A stretch of 64,000 bases of DNA from Pomphorhynchus laevis. Lineage: Eukaryota > Acanthocephala > Palaeacanthocephala > Echinorhynchida > Pomphorhynchidae. Both the position numbers and the translations under genes were made by a program. The notes under the pieces are model-generated. The model ran no database searches. It saw nothing but the letters and a program-made list of their open reading frames with translations, and was not told where the DNA came from. How positions within the stretch are numbered: the stretch's first letter is position 1; the number at the start of each line of letters is the position of its first letter. The stretch covers positions 45,713 through 109,712 of the forward strand of contig WNNJ02001850.1 of assembly GCA_012934845.2 (NCBI GenBank), written 5' to 3'. This document shows positions 22,130-33,394 of the stretch, piece after piece.

Positions 22130-22850
22130 CGGTTATGAAATCCGACTGCTGCATTTATACAAGTTCGGATGTTCTGGAGTTTGGTTTGGTTGTTGATTTG
22201 TCGGCAGATGTTGCTGGGGATGAAGACGATTTAATAGTTGAAGCAACGAAGCAGTATAATCTTGATTTGAGTAAATTTTGAGATGCTGTTGTTGCATAAG
22301 CTGTTTGTCCATTGCTAGGTGATTGAACAGAATCCACATTAGATGAAGAAGGTTTACTATTCATTAGATTATCGACAATACCGCTTATATTTGAAGATAT
22401 CAACCCTGAAAAAACTTATGGGGATGTGTCCCTAAAAAGAATTAGGTTTTGTTTAATTTGTATAATCGGCATTAGTGCTCGAGGATTTGTGTATAGAACA
22501 CGAATTTCAGGTATCGACCACTGACTTATAAACTCATGAATTACACGGTGTACTTGTTCTCCTTGTATTTTGTCCTGTACAAATACATATGTAGGCAGCA
22601 GATTAAAACATGTCGATTAACATGACAGGATTTTCAACACCGTCTACTAATAATTGGCGTAGCTGTTGAGGGTGCATCGTAGAATACCTAGCAATGTTTT
22701 TGCTTGATGTAGATTGTAAAAGCGAATCTAACGGGTTTGTATTAGATACATTTGATCTAGACGAATCGACTTAATTAAATGGCAATTGATTGAAACCGGA
22801 CGCAGATCGATTATTATAAAATGCAGTATTCTGAAATGCCGTTTTTCAAA
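22130..22850 (-). pseudogene. Unrecognised coding-like remnant
   Basis: Minus-strand pieces in shifting frames look protein-like: TMHPQQLRQLLVDGVENP, then LPTYVFVQDKIQGEQVHRV, IHEFISQWSIPEIRVLYTNP, ending in a Ser/Thr/Gln-rich tail (SADKSTTKPNSRTSELV). I do not recognise the family. It could be a host-gene fragment or a transposon-encoded protein. Confidence 0.35.
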
Positions 22851-23700
22851 TGTTATGAAAAACATAACACTTGAAGAGGACTATTGAAATAGTCGAAAAT
22901 TTGTGAACAATAATTTTTTTTCTATTCCTCTCGATGTTTAAACGCCCTGAACAATTGAATAGCACATCTAATATATTTATTTATTATTTATAATTATTTA
23001 TCTTTATCTTTTATTTATAAAAAACGTAGCCTCAGTTAACTGATCTGATTAATTTATAGTAAATCCCTAACATACGAGATCGAACAGCTTTGTTAAATCT
23101 ACTGAAACAGATTACAACGGTATATTATCTATGTAGCGCAGTACTTTCGATTGATACAATCCAAACCATGAATATCTATTAGTTTAATATAATCGACATT
23201 AATCAAAATACGACGTAGACTCAGTTATCTGATCTTATATAATAATTTATATAATAATGGATTTTATATATAAAATATATTATAATTATTATAAAATGTT
23301 ATTATAAAACACATATTAATTTAACGATCTTTAAATTGGTTAAAATCTTTAAAATTTAGTTTGACTAAATAAAATTTTTAATTGTAATATTCGCTCAGAA
23401 TATGTACAAGTAATTTATTAATTCAAAAAATGGAATCATAAATGCAACTGTTTTGCATATCGTTGAATTTGATTGATTAGGTTTTGGCGAATATACGAAT
23501 TAACTTGGAAGCAAGCAATCTGTTTAAACATGCTGACACGGAAGAATTAAATTTCAAATTATCAGTCAAATAGTCGTAAATGACACAAATCAAATAATAG
23601 TAAATCAGAGAAATTCAAATCAGCAGCATTTACTTTTGAAAGTTTACAAGATTTTAAACTTATTGAAAATTGCTGTGATAGAATCTTAATTAAACAGTTA
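22850..23700. repeat. AT-rich DNA with Naiad terminal words
   Basis: 'ctcagttaactgatctgatta' near 23035 and 'actcagttatctgatctta' near 23218 match the terminal word of the Naiad 3' region. The remainder shows no coding. Confidence 0.5.
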
Positions 23701-23939
23701 TTTTTTGGTTTTAGTGCTCAAGTCACTAACGTAATTTGACTCACGATTCGCAAATGCAAATTGGGCTAAAATATTTCTTACAGACATACATCATTAATGA
23801 TTTGACCTCAACTGTGATTTTTGTTGACATCACAGTGCTTTGCTATCGAGGAGGAGCACAGCTGTATTTACAAAAGACACCAAAATTTGAAAGCTTGCAA
23901 AATTATCAATTTGAAAATATCGAATTCCGAAAATTATCG

Positions 23940-24375
23940 CATTAATTTAAGTTAATCAACCGAAATAACATATCACTTGCCACGATACAAAAGTTATATA
24001 GTCAATTTGCAATCACAAATACAAGGGTTGTTCAAAAAAAACATTTTTAGTTTTTGTCGAAATCAACAATGTCATATAACAGTGCCCAAATTGCCCTTAG
24101 ATTTTCAGAATAATGTTCTAATAGTCGAGATAAGAAGTTATTTAAAATGCTTAACGTTCTCTCATTGAATTTTCTAAATTGTGATCTTGATATTATGAAA
24201 TTACTGAACGCTATTACCTTTGTCTGCAATTACTTTGAATCTTTTTCGTAAAACTATAATCGTAATTTTGGCCGTAAAATACAGGAAATTTGAATTCAGT
24301 AGCCACTTGGGCGGTAGTATTCTCTTTATCATTGACGTAGTCTTGAGCGTAACTAAAAATAATTTCAAATAGAAA
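23940..24375 (-). pseudogene. Broken inverted duplicate of the TALE-like homeodomain gene
   Basis: 24095-24372 on minus is close to 25560-25830 on plus, covering the second exon, the short intron and the first helix of the homeodomain (QFRKFNERTLSILNN). After LEHY the sequence departs and helices 2 and 3 are absent. The intron is shortened by a small deletion. Confidence 0.7.
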
Positions 24376-24809
24376 ATTCAGATGTTAAGATCGAACATAC
24401 CAATTTGTTTCTTGTTTAGATATTTTGTCTTTCAGGATATTATTGATTGTAAATTCTGTATATCCATCATATCGATCCCGATGCAAAAGAACTGAAATTT
24501 TATCATTGCTTTGATACAATTCAAAAAACATCAGCAAAACAATAAGATTCAGAAGCCAAATGTCACAAAATTTTAATATCTTGTAATATAATTGACATCG
24601 ATTTATAAATATAAAAAATTAATTATCAAATCTGTGATAAGTGTTTGATAAAAACACAGTTTAATTACAAACTAGAACCAAATTGGTATGTTCGATCTTA
24701 ACAACCAAAGAACGATTAAATAGTATATTTCCCCACACACCAAAATATATAGTATTTATCCTTATATACGTCAAATACAAATACACTAGTACATAGCAAT
24801 GCTTTCATA

Positions 24810-25490
24810 TTTATTGTTATCAAGGCATTTGTCGCTCGTATCTTGAACGCTGTTTTGCTGCTGCCACATCCCTTCTTTTCCACTCTTCGATTTGGGCATC
24901 GTATCGAATGAATTTGCTTGTTGGTCTTGTACTACTGCGAAGATTTATATCCCGTTCAATTTGCTTATTTGGAACGACTACTGAAGTGCATGGCCGTTCC
25001 ATTTCGGACACAACTATTAGTTTGAAGAAGTTCCACGCTCGTAGCTTACGCATCTTCAGTCTTTACTTGTCTACTTCTAAGACCGTCAACATGTCGTCTT
25101 CTTAAACCCACTGGCTTATCGATAAGATAGGAACCCATTCAGTTCTAGCACTTACTGATCCCGGTTTCCATTGCTTTAACCGCTGTCTCTCACCCAAACT
25201 GTCTGTGCTTCAGCAAAATTTTATGGTCGTGTTGATTTGTCGAATCTCTCTTTTTGCCATCGTCTATTAGTTTTGACGGTTTTATCTAAATCTTGCCTAC
25301 ATCGATTCCAAATTGTTTCTATCCAACTTCCCATCATTAATACGGTAGGTACCATTTGCGTGCTATGTTGAGGCGTATTCCTATAGGCCATTAGGAATTT
25401 AGATGAACTATGATTTCTATTTCCGACACTAAGATCCACTCTTCGTTTCCATGTCCCAATACATCTCTCTATCAATCCGTTCGTTTAATG
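24810..25490 (-). mobile_element. Ty3/gypsy-like LTR retrotransposon fossil (integrase part)
   Basis: Minus-strand fragments resemble the end of the integrase core (FLMAYRNTPQHSTQMVP) and the integrase C-terminal region of Ty3/gypsy elements. It is badly broken, with no LTRs or other domains seen. It lies between the two inverted copies of the homeodomain gene. Confidence 0.6.
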
Positions 25491-25577
25491 GTGATATGGC
25501 AATGCTCGAATATTTTATATGCCGTTAGATTTGCAAAAATCGTCAACATCTAACTTTATATTTGAAATTATTTTTAG

Positions 25578-25960
25578 TTACGCTCAAGACTACGTCAATG
25601 ATAAAGAGAATATTACCGCCCAAGTGGCTACTGAATTCAAATTTCCTGTATTTTACGGCCAAAATTACGATTATAGTTTTACGAAAAAGATTCAAAGTAA
25701 TTCCAGACAAAGGTAAGTATATAGCGTTTAGTAATTTCACAATATTAAGATCACGATTTAGAAAATTCAACGAGAGAACGTTAAGCATTTTAAATAACTT
25801 TTTCTTTCAACGACTAGAGCATCCTTACGCCAGCCGAAGTGAAATTTGTTCACTTAGTCAGATGACATCCTTGACTCCAAAGCAAATTAAGAAGTGGCTG
25901 TCAAAAAAAGCGCCGTCAGAATCTTCGATCCCGTACCTACGACTTCATGATGCAACATGA
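25578..25960 (+). CDS. TALE-like homeodomain protein gene (two exons visible)
   Basis: Exons 25578-25712 and 25762-25960 are joined by a 49-nt GT-AG intron (AAAG|GTAAGTAT ... GATTTAG|A). The splice joins CAA-AG to A and keeps the frame. The product ends in a homeodomain-like fold: QRKFNERTLSILNNFF (helix 1), the loop QRLEHPYAS, SRSEICSLSQMT (helix 2) and LTPKQIKKWL (helix 3). The loop is three residues longer than in typical homeodomains and carries PY, as in the TALE class. The recognition helix has WLSKKA where WFxNxR is usual, so the invariant Asn is missing and DNA binding may be lost or altered. Upstream exons are probable (acceptor TTTTTAG at 25577). Stop at 25958. Confidence 0.5.
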
Positions 25961-25999
25961 ATCGAATCGACACGAAGCTTTTTAGTCTAACTTTATCGA

Positions 26000-26225
26000 A
26001 ATCACGTTGATAACACTGCAAATTTGTGATTGATGCTTTTTAAATCATTATTATGGCCTTTTGAAATAAAGTTTCCTCATTTATAGTTTGTAAATCTAAT
26101 TTATAGTTTGTAAAGCTATAATTTGATTATAATTTAATGAATGTGAGGCCAAGTAATTGTAACCATTTAAATATTTGTTGTATTTTTATAGCGACGCTTT
26201 GAACACCCGCACGTCAGTCAAATTA
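26000..26225. other. AT-rich spacer, nothing recognised
   Basis: Downstream of the homeodomain-like gene. 'ttatagtttgtaaa' occurs twice around 26080-26115. Nothing else is visible. Confidence 0.4.
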
Positions 26226-26232
26226 CATTTGG

Positions 26233-26320
26233 AAAATGTCATTTCCAAAATGTCATTTTCCAAATGACATTTTGGAAATGACATTTTTGACATTTTTCGG
26301 TCATTTTTCCAAATGACCGA
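26233..26320. repeat. Double hairpin: 26-bp and 10-bp arms
   Basis: 26233-26258 and 26262-26287 are exact reverse complements around a 3-base loop. 26297-26306 and 26311-26320 form a second 10-bp hairpin. Both are built from variations of the word aaatgac/gtcattt. Confidence 0.9.
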
Positions 26321-26689
26321 AACATGTCTTTCAAACCTTTAGTTTGTTATGTTGTCGACATGGAATCTTGACTAAGACGTGTCTCGATATTGCGTTGAAA
26401 GGGGCTTTTCGAGTTGAGATTTGTACTAATCAAATGTACTAATCATACATTTGTTTATTCAATATAATTTCTGGTTGTCCTGCATCATTTTAAAAGTTCG
26501 CTTGAATTCATTTTTAAAACATTTGGATCTTTTTTACGTTGTAGCTAAAATGTTGTTCCAAGTTCGATACAGAATAATTTGCAATAACCACGGAATTCGC
26601 GCTTGTGAATTCAATTTTTATAAATAATCAAAATCTTAGACTGAACATTATATTATTAAGATTCAACAAAATATTATAAAATATCATCA

Positions 26690-27130
26690 GACAGCAAATT
26701 ATAAATATTTAAATCAACAAAATATTATTAAAATTAATTTAAACTCTTTAGCTGCAAATTATTATGGATGGCTAATAAATAATATACTTTAAATTAGAAT
26801 GAGATAAACTAGATAATCAAATTACATCAGAGGAAATACGTCATTAGCGCGAATTTTGCCTCGCTGTAATGTTGGATCGATGAATAGGTGCAAAAACCTG
26901 ATAACATAGCAGTTTCTCCTGATGACCTCTAATTCTTATTCTGATACAACGTTTGTTATTTATTAGTCAATTCATAAAAATGACATAAAAATTAACTTTT
27001 ATTTTAAATTTCAATTTAAAATTTTGACTTCATATAAATATAAATTGTATAAAGTTTTATATAATTATTTGTCTTTATTTTTGATTTATATATAGTATAA
27101 AATACGTAAACTCAGTTATCTGATCTTATT
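26690..27130 (+). repeat. Naiad PLE 3' end (plus orientation)
   Basis: This follows the pattern of the sequence downstream of the RT at 51797: a coding-like end near 26690-26770, 'agtaaactagataatcaaa', the block with 'gataacatagcagtttctcc' and 'ctgatgacctctaattctta', then the terminal word 'actcagttatctgatctta' at about 27112. The last part is duplicated at 27303-27365. Confidence 0.6.
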
Positions 27131-27365
27131 AAATCAAAACGTTTTTTGAAATTATTTTGTAAAATAATTTTGCAAGTAGGTTCTAATAGCATTTATAGAA
27201 GAATATGAATAAAATAAATAGGATCAAATTATTTAATATAAAATACATTCCAGTTTTCTTTATGGATAATAATTTTTTATACGTTAGTTTGTATAATTTA
27301 TCGTATAAAATACGTAAACTCAGTTATCTGATCTTATTAAATCAAAACGTTTTTTGAAATTATTT
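27105..27365 (+). repeat. Direct repeat of Naiad terminus
   Basis: A run of about 65 bases beginning 'gtataaaatacgtaaactca' at 27105 returns almost unchanged at about 27303, 196 bases later. Confidence 0.8.
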
Positions 27366-27779
27366 TGTAAATCAGGTTTTATTTGTCGTTAATTACTAGT
27401 TAGAAATTACATTGGATAATTACTTGACGCAATTATTTTAATCTCTTATACAAACAATCAAAATTGTGACATTTACATAGTTAAAGTATCAAATTGAATA
27501 TTCAAGTCTATTTTTATTTATTTTGGAAAGAATAACGAAAAGGAAAAAGACACTACTAATTTTTATATTTAGACAATATATATAACGAAATTGAAATTGC
27601 ATTTTAATGAAAGCACATCACATTTTAGAAATGTTTGCCAATAATAATAACTTTTGTTTTGCTTGTAGCAGTTTCTATTTGGGAGTTTTGGAATACAGCT
27701 TTTGTTACAAAGTCAGCCTTAAGAAACATTTCAAATGAAAACTTGAAATATACAATATATTTAATATATTTAAATATAA

Positions 27780-28070
27780 AATAAAAACTACAATATACAA
27801 AACAACAAAATATTATTATAAATTTATTTAAACTATTAAGCAAAAATATTTTATGGATTGATAATAAACAATTTGCTTGGTATTCGAATAAGATACACCA
27901 GATAATCAAATTTAATCATAAGAAATCCGTCATTATCATATATTTGGCCACGCTGATATGTTGGGTCGAGGAATAGGTGCCGAAACCGGAAACACAGCAG
28001 ATCCTTTTAATGACCTCTAATCCTAAATCAGATACAACGTATGTTATTAGTCAAATATTCTACAAAATCA
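27780..28070 (+). repeat. Naiad PLE 3' end, second plus copy
   Basis: The same layout as 26690-27130: coding-like end, 'agataatcaaatttaatca', 'ggccacgctgatatgttggg', 'gccgaaaccgg', 'atgacctctaatcc'. Diverged. Confidence 0.55.
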
Positions 28071-28152
28071 GCTTTAAGAAAAATTTTAAATGAAAACTGT
28101 GCATAATTATTGTTCGCAATCATTATTTCGCCATTCATTAAAAAAATAACCA

Positions 28153-28315
28153 ATTATTGGAGCTGGATCAAAGGAAAGAAGAAATTATTTTTGATAATTC
28201 GCTAACTACTGTGAGCATCTTCGGAAAATTTCAGAGGATTTTCTGAAGATGCTAGCAGTAGTTAGCAAAATATCAAATATAATTTCTTTCTTCCTTTGAT
28301 CCAGCTCCAATAATT
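28153..28315. mobile_element. Foldback MITE, copy 1
   Basis: The two halves are inverted copies. The left starts attattggagctggatcaaa and runs through 'ttcgctaac' and 'agcatcttc'; the right mirrors it and ends ccagctccaataatt. Almost the whole element is inverted repeat with a short centre. No coding. Confidence 0.85.
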
Positions 28316-28499
28316 ATTTATCATTAATGGATCAGTATCATCTATTACAAATCTAATGAATCTTCCCGGGATCGGGGTTTGATTATTACAAACGTTCCTG
28401 AGTCGTCGTCAGATGTGGCCCAAATTCGAGTGGACCGTAATGTTGAACAATTTAAAAAAAATGAGTTATTATTTTTCCAGAAGATCATTGTATATAGCA

Positions 28500-28735
28500 A
28501 GGATCTAACCAAGGATCCTTGTATATAGCAGTTCCTCTTGATGATCTCTAATACTTATTTTGATAAAACGTCTCTTATTTATGAGTCAATTTATAAACAT
28601 TAGCTTTTATTTTAAATTTCAATTTTAATTTTAACTCGAGATAAATCTTACTAAATCCAAAAACGATTATTTATCATTATTTATTATCAAATTATTAAAT
28701 GTTGATTTACTGATTTAGCATTATTATTTTTATTC
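28500..28735 (+). repeat. Naiad-type 3' region, direct copy of 29350-29565
   Basis: Parallel to 29350-29565: 'agcagttcctcttgatgatc', 'acgtctcttatttatgagtc', 'taaatgttgatttactgatt'. The two copies lie about 840 bases apart. Confidence 0.55.
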
Positions 28736-28802
28736 AGACGTTTAAAGTATCGGTTCAAAAAGACGAGCAGTTTTTGATACATTAACATATCTAAAATGCA
28801 TA

Positions 28803-28905
28803 AAAGATGCTCGAGATATCGTTTCGGGTGACTAGTACGATGAACTCGATACCAGATTATAGTGCAAAGTAACCTGATGCATTGCTCGAGCACCCAAAGT
28901 TAGAT
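28803..28905 (+). repeat. CTCGAG module (reference copy)
   Basis: Layout: 'agatgctcgagatatcg', 'tttcgggtgactag', 'actcgataccagattatag', 'aagtaacctgatgcattgc', 'tcgagcaccca'. The ends TGCTCGAG and CTCGAGCA are complementary. On the minus strand GGGTG and CACCC can pair, and CACCC is followed directly by GAAACG. It comes just downstream of a Naiad RT remnant (29250-29045 on minus), as its mirror does at 2600-2975. Confidence 0.7.
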
Positions 28906-29044
28906 ATATTATTTTAGTTCTATACAAATCAATGAAAATTGTAAAAATTTACGCCCACACACTTTTGTTTGTGAGCATCGAGAATAAGAATTTAAATTTA
29001 TTTTTAATAATATTTTGTTGATTTATATATTTAACTATTTCTTT

Positions 29045-29250
29045 GTGCTTTTATTTCTAAAGTACCCTAGTTTAAAATATGTATCAATTAAATTATTCAT
29101 GATTTTAAATAAAGCCATTATCATTACAGACTTTGACAATTCTTGAAATTGCTTTATTTTATTACTACATTCAATAGTATATAGTATGAATAAATGTTTA
29201 TGTAAGGATGTTTCTTGTAAATTTAAGTCATCTCTTGATATAAAATAATT
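29045..29250 (-). pseudogene. Naiad PLE RT C-terminus remnant (right-arm copy)
   Basis: Mirror of 2500-2760. The minus reading contains MNNLIDTYFKLGYF near 29070-29105, matching NNLIDTYFKLG of the RT at 3057. Confidence 0.6.
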
Positions 29251-29839
29251 TTAATTTTTATTGACGGTTGTTTTATTTTCATATCTTTATATATCCATTA
29301 TTTTTCATAAATTAGCCCCGCTTATGAGTTGAGTCAAGTTTTTATTGTTGAAATCTGATACCATAGCAGTTTCTCTTGATAATATCTAATCCTTATCCTG
29401 ATACTTCTCTTATTTATGAGCCAATTTATACACATTGCTTTTATTTTTAATTTCAATTTTTTTTTAACTCGATATAAATCTTACTAAATCCAATAACGAT
29501 TATTTATCATTTTTCATTATCTAATTATTAAATGTTGATTTACTGATTTACCGTTTATATTTTTATTAATTATTTTTAAATATTATTTTATTTAAATTTT
29601 TTAATTATATTAAATTCATAAACTCAGTTAGTTGCTTTGATTATCTAGGAAATTAACGACTACTTGATATTATTGCTTAAGCGAAATAAGTAAAAAAAAA
29701 TATTTCGTGAATTTTTATGTAATTTTCAAGATACGAGTAGATAGTCGGAAATATCTGATTATCAAAAATATATGTACAAAAATCGACCTTATTTCATAAA
29801 AATAAAATATCTAAAATGTGATTTAAAGATGCCCGATAT

Positions 29840-30490
29840 ATATTTTCGGATGACTAGTAGGATTAACTCTATACGAGATCATGGTTACTAGTAACATTAT
29901 ACAATGCTCGAGCCCCAAAAGTTAAAGATAACGCGTTATTTTTATAAAACAGAGGTTTCTCACAAATTTTAACATGTCACCTTTAAAATATAAGTAAATG
30001 TTTGAGGATATTTACTTCAAGTTACGAGTAGATTGTCGGAATAATATCCGCAAATGATTTTAAATTTATTTTTAATATTTTTATAAAAAAGAAGTTTTGG
30101 ATTTAAAAAAAATCAAAAATGCCATAAAAGATGCTTAAGATATGGTTTCTGGTTACAAGTACGGTGAACTCGATTGCAGATTATAGTACGAAGTAGCCTT
30201 ATGCGTTGCTCGTTTTATGTATTACATTCAATATTATTTGGTATGTATGACTGAGTAATCAATCAAAGATTCGTCGGAAATTTAAATATTCTTTTTTAAA
30301 GATATAAGTAGATATTCGGAAATACCAGCTTGTCTAAAATATCTGAACAAAAAAAATAGCTTATTTCATAAAAATCAAAAATACAAAAGAAAAGATGCTC
30401 GAGATATCATTTCGGGTGATTAGAAGGATGTGAACCCGTTACTAAATTTAAGCTACAAGTAACCCGATGCATTGCTTGATCACCCAAATT
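29840..30490 (+). repeat. CTCGAG modules, right arm
   Basis: Modules at about 29840-29925, 30125-30215 and 30393-30490. The last reads 'gctcgagatatcatttcggg' and ends 'gatgcattgcttgatcaccc'. Confidence 0.65.
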
Positions 30491-31447
30491 TTTAACCTTC
30501 TTCCTTTTTTTATTCAAATCGTTATAAAATAAACTAAAAATTACGCCGCACTCTCTGTGTCAGTGTATATGTTGATATGATTAGACATTTGTCAATATCA
30601 GTTAGATATGACCACTTTTAAGCTTCGCATTTTTAAATAAAATCCGGTAAATATAAGGTAAAAAACATTTAGATTATTGTAGAACATGCAACATGAATTT
30701 TAACAAATCAGATCACCTAACTGAGTCTACATATGTGTTTTAATCAAATTTATTAATATAAATAGCTGAATCCTAAGATTGTCTATAATTTAGCTTTTAA
30801 TAAGACAAAATTCTTTTAAACATGCTAGAAATATGTGTTGTAATTATTATCATATGTATATCTATTTCCGAATTCAATGTTCATTAAATTTTATAATGCT
30901 TCCTACATATTTGCTAAATCTAACTATAATCTTAATTATTTATATTTTGAATCCTTATTGCCTTGTGGTGTTCTTAGTATTCATTTGTTGAATTGAGCTA
31001 AAATATTGATTTATACAACCACCTTGTTGTATTCTTAACATTCTTTTGTTGAATTGAATTAAAATATTGATTTCTACAACCGTTAAATTTGATTAGCCTA
31101 CAATATTGGATAAGGTCGGAAGAAAATAAATCGGACGGTATGAAGATGGAGAAGTAAAGAGTCGAGGGGAGGTTTCTTTAGAATAGGGCGTACGATGGCT
31201 GCTTTCTAGTTATTTGAAAAATGCAGCTATGAACAGAACAATTGAAACGGTTATTAAGGAAAAGTGATATAATGGAATGTATAGATTTAAGTACATACTA
31301 GGGATAGGGACGGCAGTCGAAGAGGTGCTGGGCATAGATAGAGGAGAACCTTGGAGACTTCGCTAGAACAAACAGGAATATTTTATATTTCGAATCCTTA
31401 TTGCCTTGTGGTGTTCTTAGCATTCATTTGTTGAATTGAACTGGAAT

Positions 31448-31735
31448 ATTGATTTCTACAACTATTAAATTTGATTAATCTACAATATTTTTAAAATGTT
31501 TAAATTTAAGGATTTTATTTATTTAAACTCGGCATTATTAGACTTTATAACATATTTTGACACATTTTATTTAAATATTATTGTTCCTACTTTTAAAAAG
31601 GTTTGACCTTTTAAAATATTTAAACATCACTTTTAATACAATTTTTTAAATGCAATAAAACAGTTAAGATATCGTGTCTAGTTACTAGTACGCGGAACTC
31701 GATATCATATTATAGCATTTTAGAAAGCTATATTA
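31448..31735 (+). repeat. Segment directly duplicated at 34680-34985
   Basis: 'gatttctacaa' through 'ttgttcctacttttaaaaag' and the following CTCGAG-type module recur at 34680-34985 in the same orientation. The two copies flank the canonical PLE composite. Confidence 0.75.
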
Positions 31736-32255
31736 AGCATGATAGAAATATGCGTTGTAATATTTATTATTCTCGTCCTCGCTTTTGCTAGAAGTAGCGA
31801 GGTCGTGGATATATATACGATGCACATGAAAGTAGATTATGATATCATCGGCATACTGCATCATATGAAAATTATGATCACGAGTTATAAAATACAAGTG
31901 GCCTGTAAGAAGTGTGAAAAGAAGAGCACCTAAAACACAGCCTTGTGGAACAACGTGCAATATGGAAGATGATATAGGTTAATATGGGTTTGAGTGAACA
32001 CAAAAAGAGCGTTTGGAGAGGTAAGATGTCAACCGGGCTACTGTAGGAACTGAGAGACCATAGTCGTGACGAAGCCGAAATAGTAGAACAGAATGATTAA
32101 CAATTTAAAAAGCAGAAGACAGGTCAAGAGAGATTATGACACTACAGTTTCATATTGCTAGTTTGAAGTAGATCACTGTAAACTTTAAGACAAGCAAGTT
32201 CATTAGGGTGATTAGAACGGAAGGCAGATTGAAAAGGAGGTAAAAAATGAGGAAA
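31733..32255 (-). pseudogene. LINE reverse transcriptase fragment (right-arm copy)
   Basis: Mirror of 480-1010, with VPQGCVLGALLF and MMQYADDIIIYF. Interrupted as in the left arm. Confidence 0.7.
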
Positions 32256-32381
32256 TAAGGTATTTATTAATAAATACATTAATTTTACCTTATTAATTTT
32301 ATAATAATAAAATTTATTAATATAAATATCTGATTATTTATTAGTGGAGAGAGTGAAGAAAATATTTATTTAATCTCGAAT

Positions 32382-32410
32382 TTTCAATAGCCTACTGCTA
32401 TCATCATCAG
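32382..32410 (-). ncRNA. Hammerhead-core-like motif (right-arm copy)
   Basis: On the minus strand CTGATGA, a hairpin-forming stretch, then GAAA. It lies about 370 bases downstream of the canonical PLE endonuclease end at 32780. Unlike the left copy it has AATTCGAGATTA after GAA, giving a possible 3-bp stem III and A17. Confidence 0.35.
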
Positions 32411-32779
32411 GAGTAAATGTTACAAAAAATATTTTTACAATTTAAGTATTTTCAAAGCTGTCAACTGCATACTTCGTTTGGCGCAGAAGAACAAAGACGT
32501 CAATTGTACGTTTTACATTGCGCAGGGGTTCAACCGACTAGATGTACTTCTCATTAAAAATTAAACAACGAAAGAAAAATATACATAAAAAACAACAAAC
32601 AAATCAATACAAAAACCATTACAAATCATTATAATTATAAAATATTTGTCATTAATTCAATAGACAAAGAAATTCAATAACACAAAGAAAGAAAAATATA
32701 CATAAACAACAACAAACAAATCAATACAAAAAACCATTACAAAACATTACAATTATAAAATATTTGTTATTAATTCAAT

Positions 32780-33392
32780 ATCTGGTTTATTATTGGGCAT
32801 CAGTATATTTATATTTTTGCGCATAAAATAAGCTTCTTGTATTTTTCTTTCTAAAGCGTTGTTTTCTACTGAAATAACTTGACTTTTTTCAAAATCTATG
32901 ATATGGTTACTGTTCAAGGAGTGGTCTATTACATCCCGAGATCCAGTTCCTTTCTAAATCGTTATCTATGTTGGTCAATACGCTTAGACAATCCCTGTCC
33001 TGATTGACCAATATAGATCTTATTACAACCATCACAAGGAATTTTATATACAACACCATCCTTGTTTAAAATTAGGTTTTTGTTTAAATATATTTTTTAT
33101 TTTGGGCATTTTTTTGATTATATATGACAATGCGGGGTGTGTCATTTTTAGAACGTTTAATGTGATTGATCGTTTTGCCGTTGCATTTATCATTAATATA
33201 GGGTATACCTATATATTTTGTTTCAAGTTTTGGCCTATCAATTTTGCCCTAGTACTATTTCCCATAAAATATGATTTTTTGATAGCCCAAGTCGGATATC
33301 CACTACTTATAAGACTTCTCTTAATTACATCATCCATTTTCGATTTGAGATAGATACTAGAACAAATTGCATTTGATCTCAAGAACAGTGAT
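32780..33392 (-). pseudogene. Canonical PLE: RT thumb and C-terminal GIY-YIG endonuclease
   Basis: Minus-strand order: SGYPTWAIKKSYFMGNSTRA (end of RT, 33290-33230), then DGVVYKIPCDGCNKIYIGQS (GIY-YIG core with Gly intact and CxxC, near 33050-33000), then an acidic and Lys-rich tail. The endonuclease follows the RT, so this is a canonical PLE, a different clade from the one at 3050-5690. The endonuclease part has several breaks. The 5' part is missing: at about 33393 the sequence switches to the plus-strand copy. Confidence 0.75.
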
Positions 33393-33394
33393 GA

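Larger units (their letters stand above)
28735..32736. repeat. Right arm of large inverted duplication
   Basis: Reverse complement of 1-3045, but with about 950 additional bases (30190-31137). The surplus includes its own CTCGAG module (30393-30490) and a second copy of 'ccttattgccttgtggtgtt' (near 30950 as well as 31390). Either the left arm lost this block or the right arm gained it by an internal duplication. Confidence 0.85.

Noticed and set aside
27625-27909. 94-codon minus frame rich in Phe/Ile/Tyr
   Set aside because: The composition reflects AT-rich DNA, and it overlaps a Naiad 3' remnant in the other orientation. No motif.
28803-28905. CTCGAG module as a hammerhead ribozyme
   Set aside because: It has a stem followed by GAAACG on one strand but no CTGATGA partner, so the hammerhead core is incomplete.
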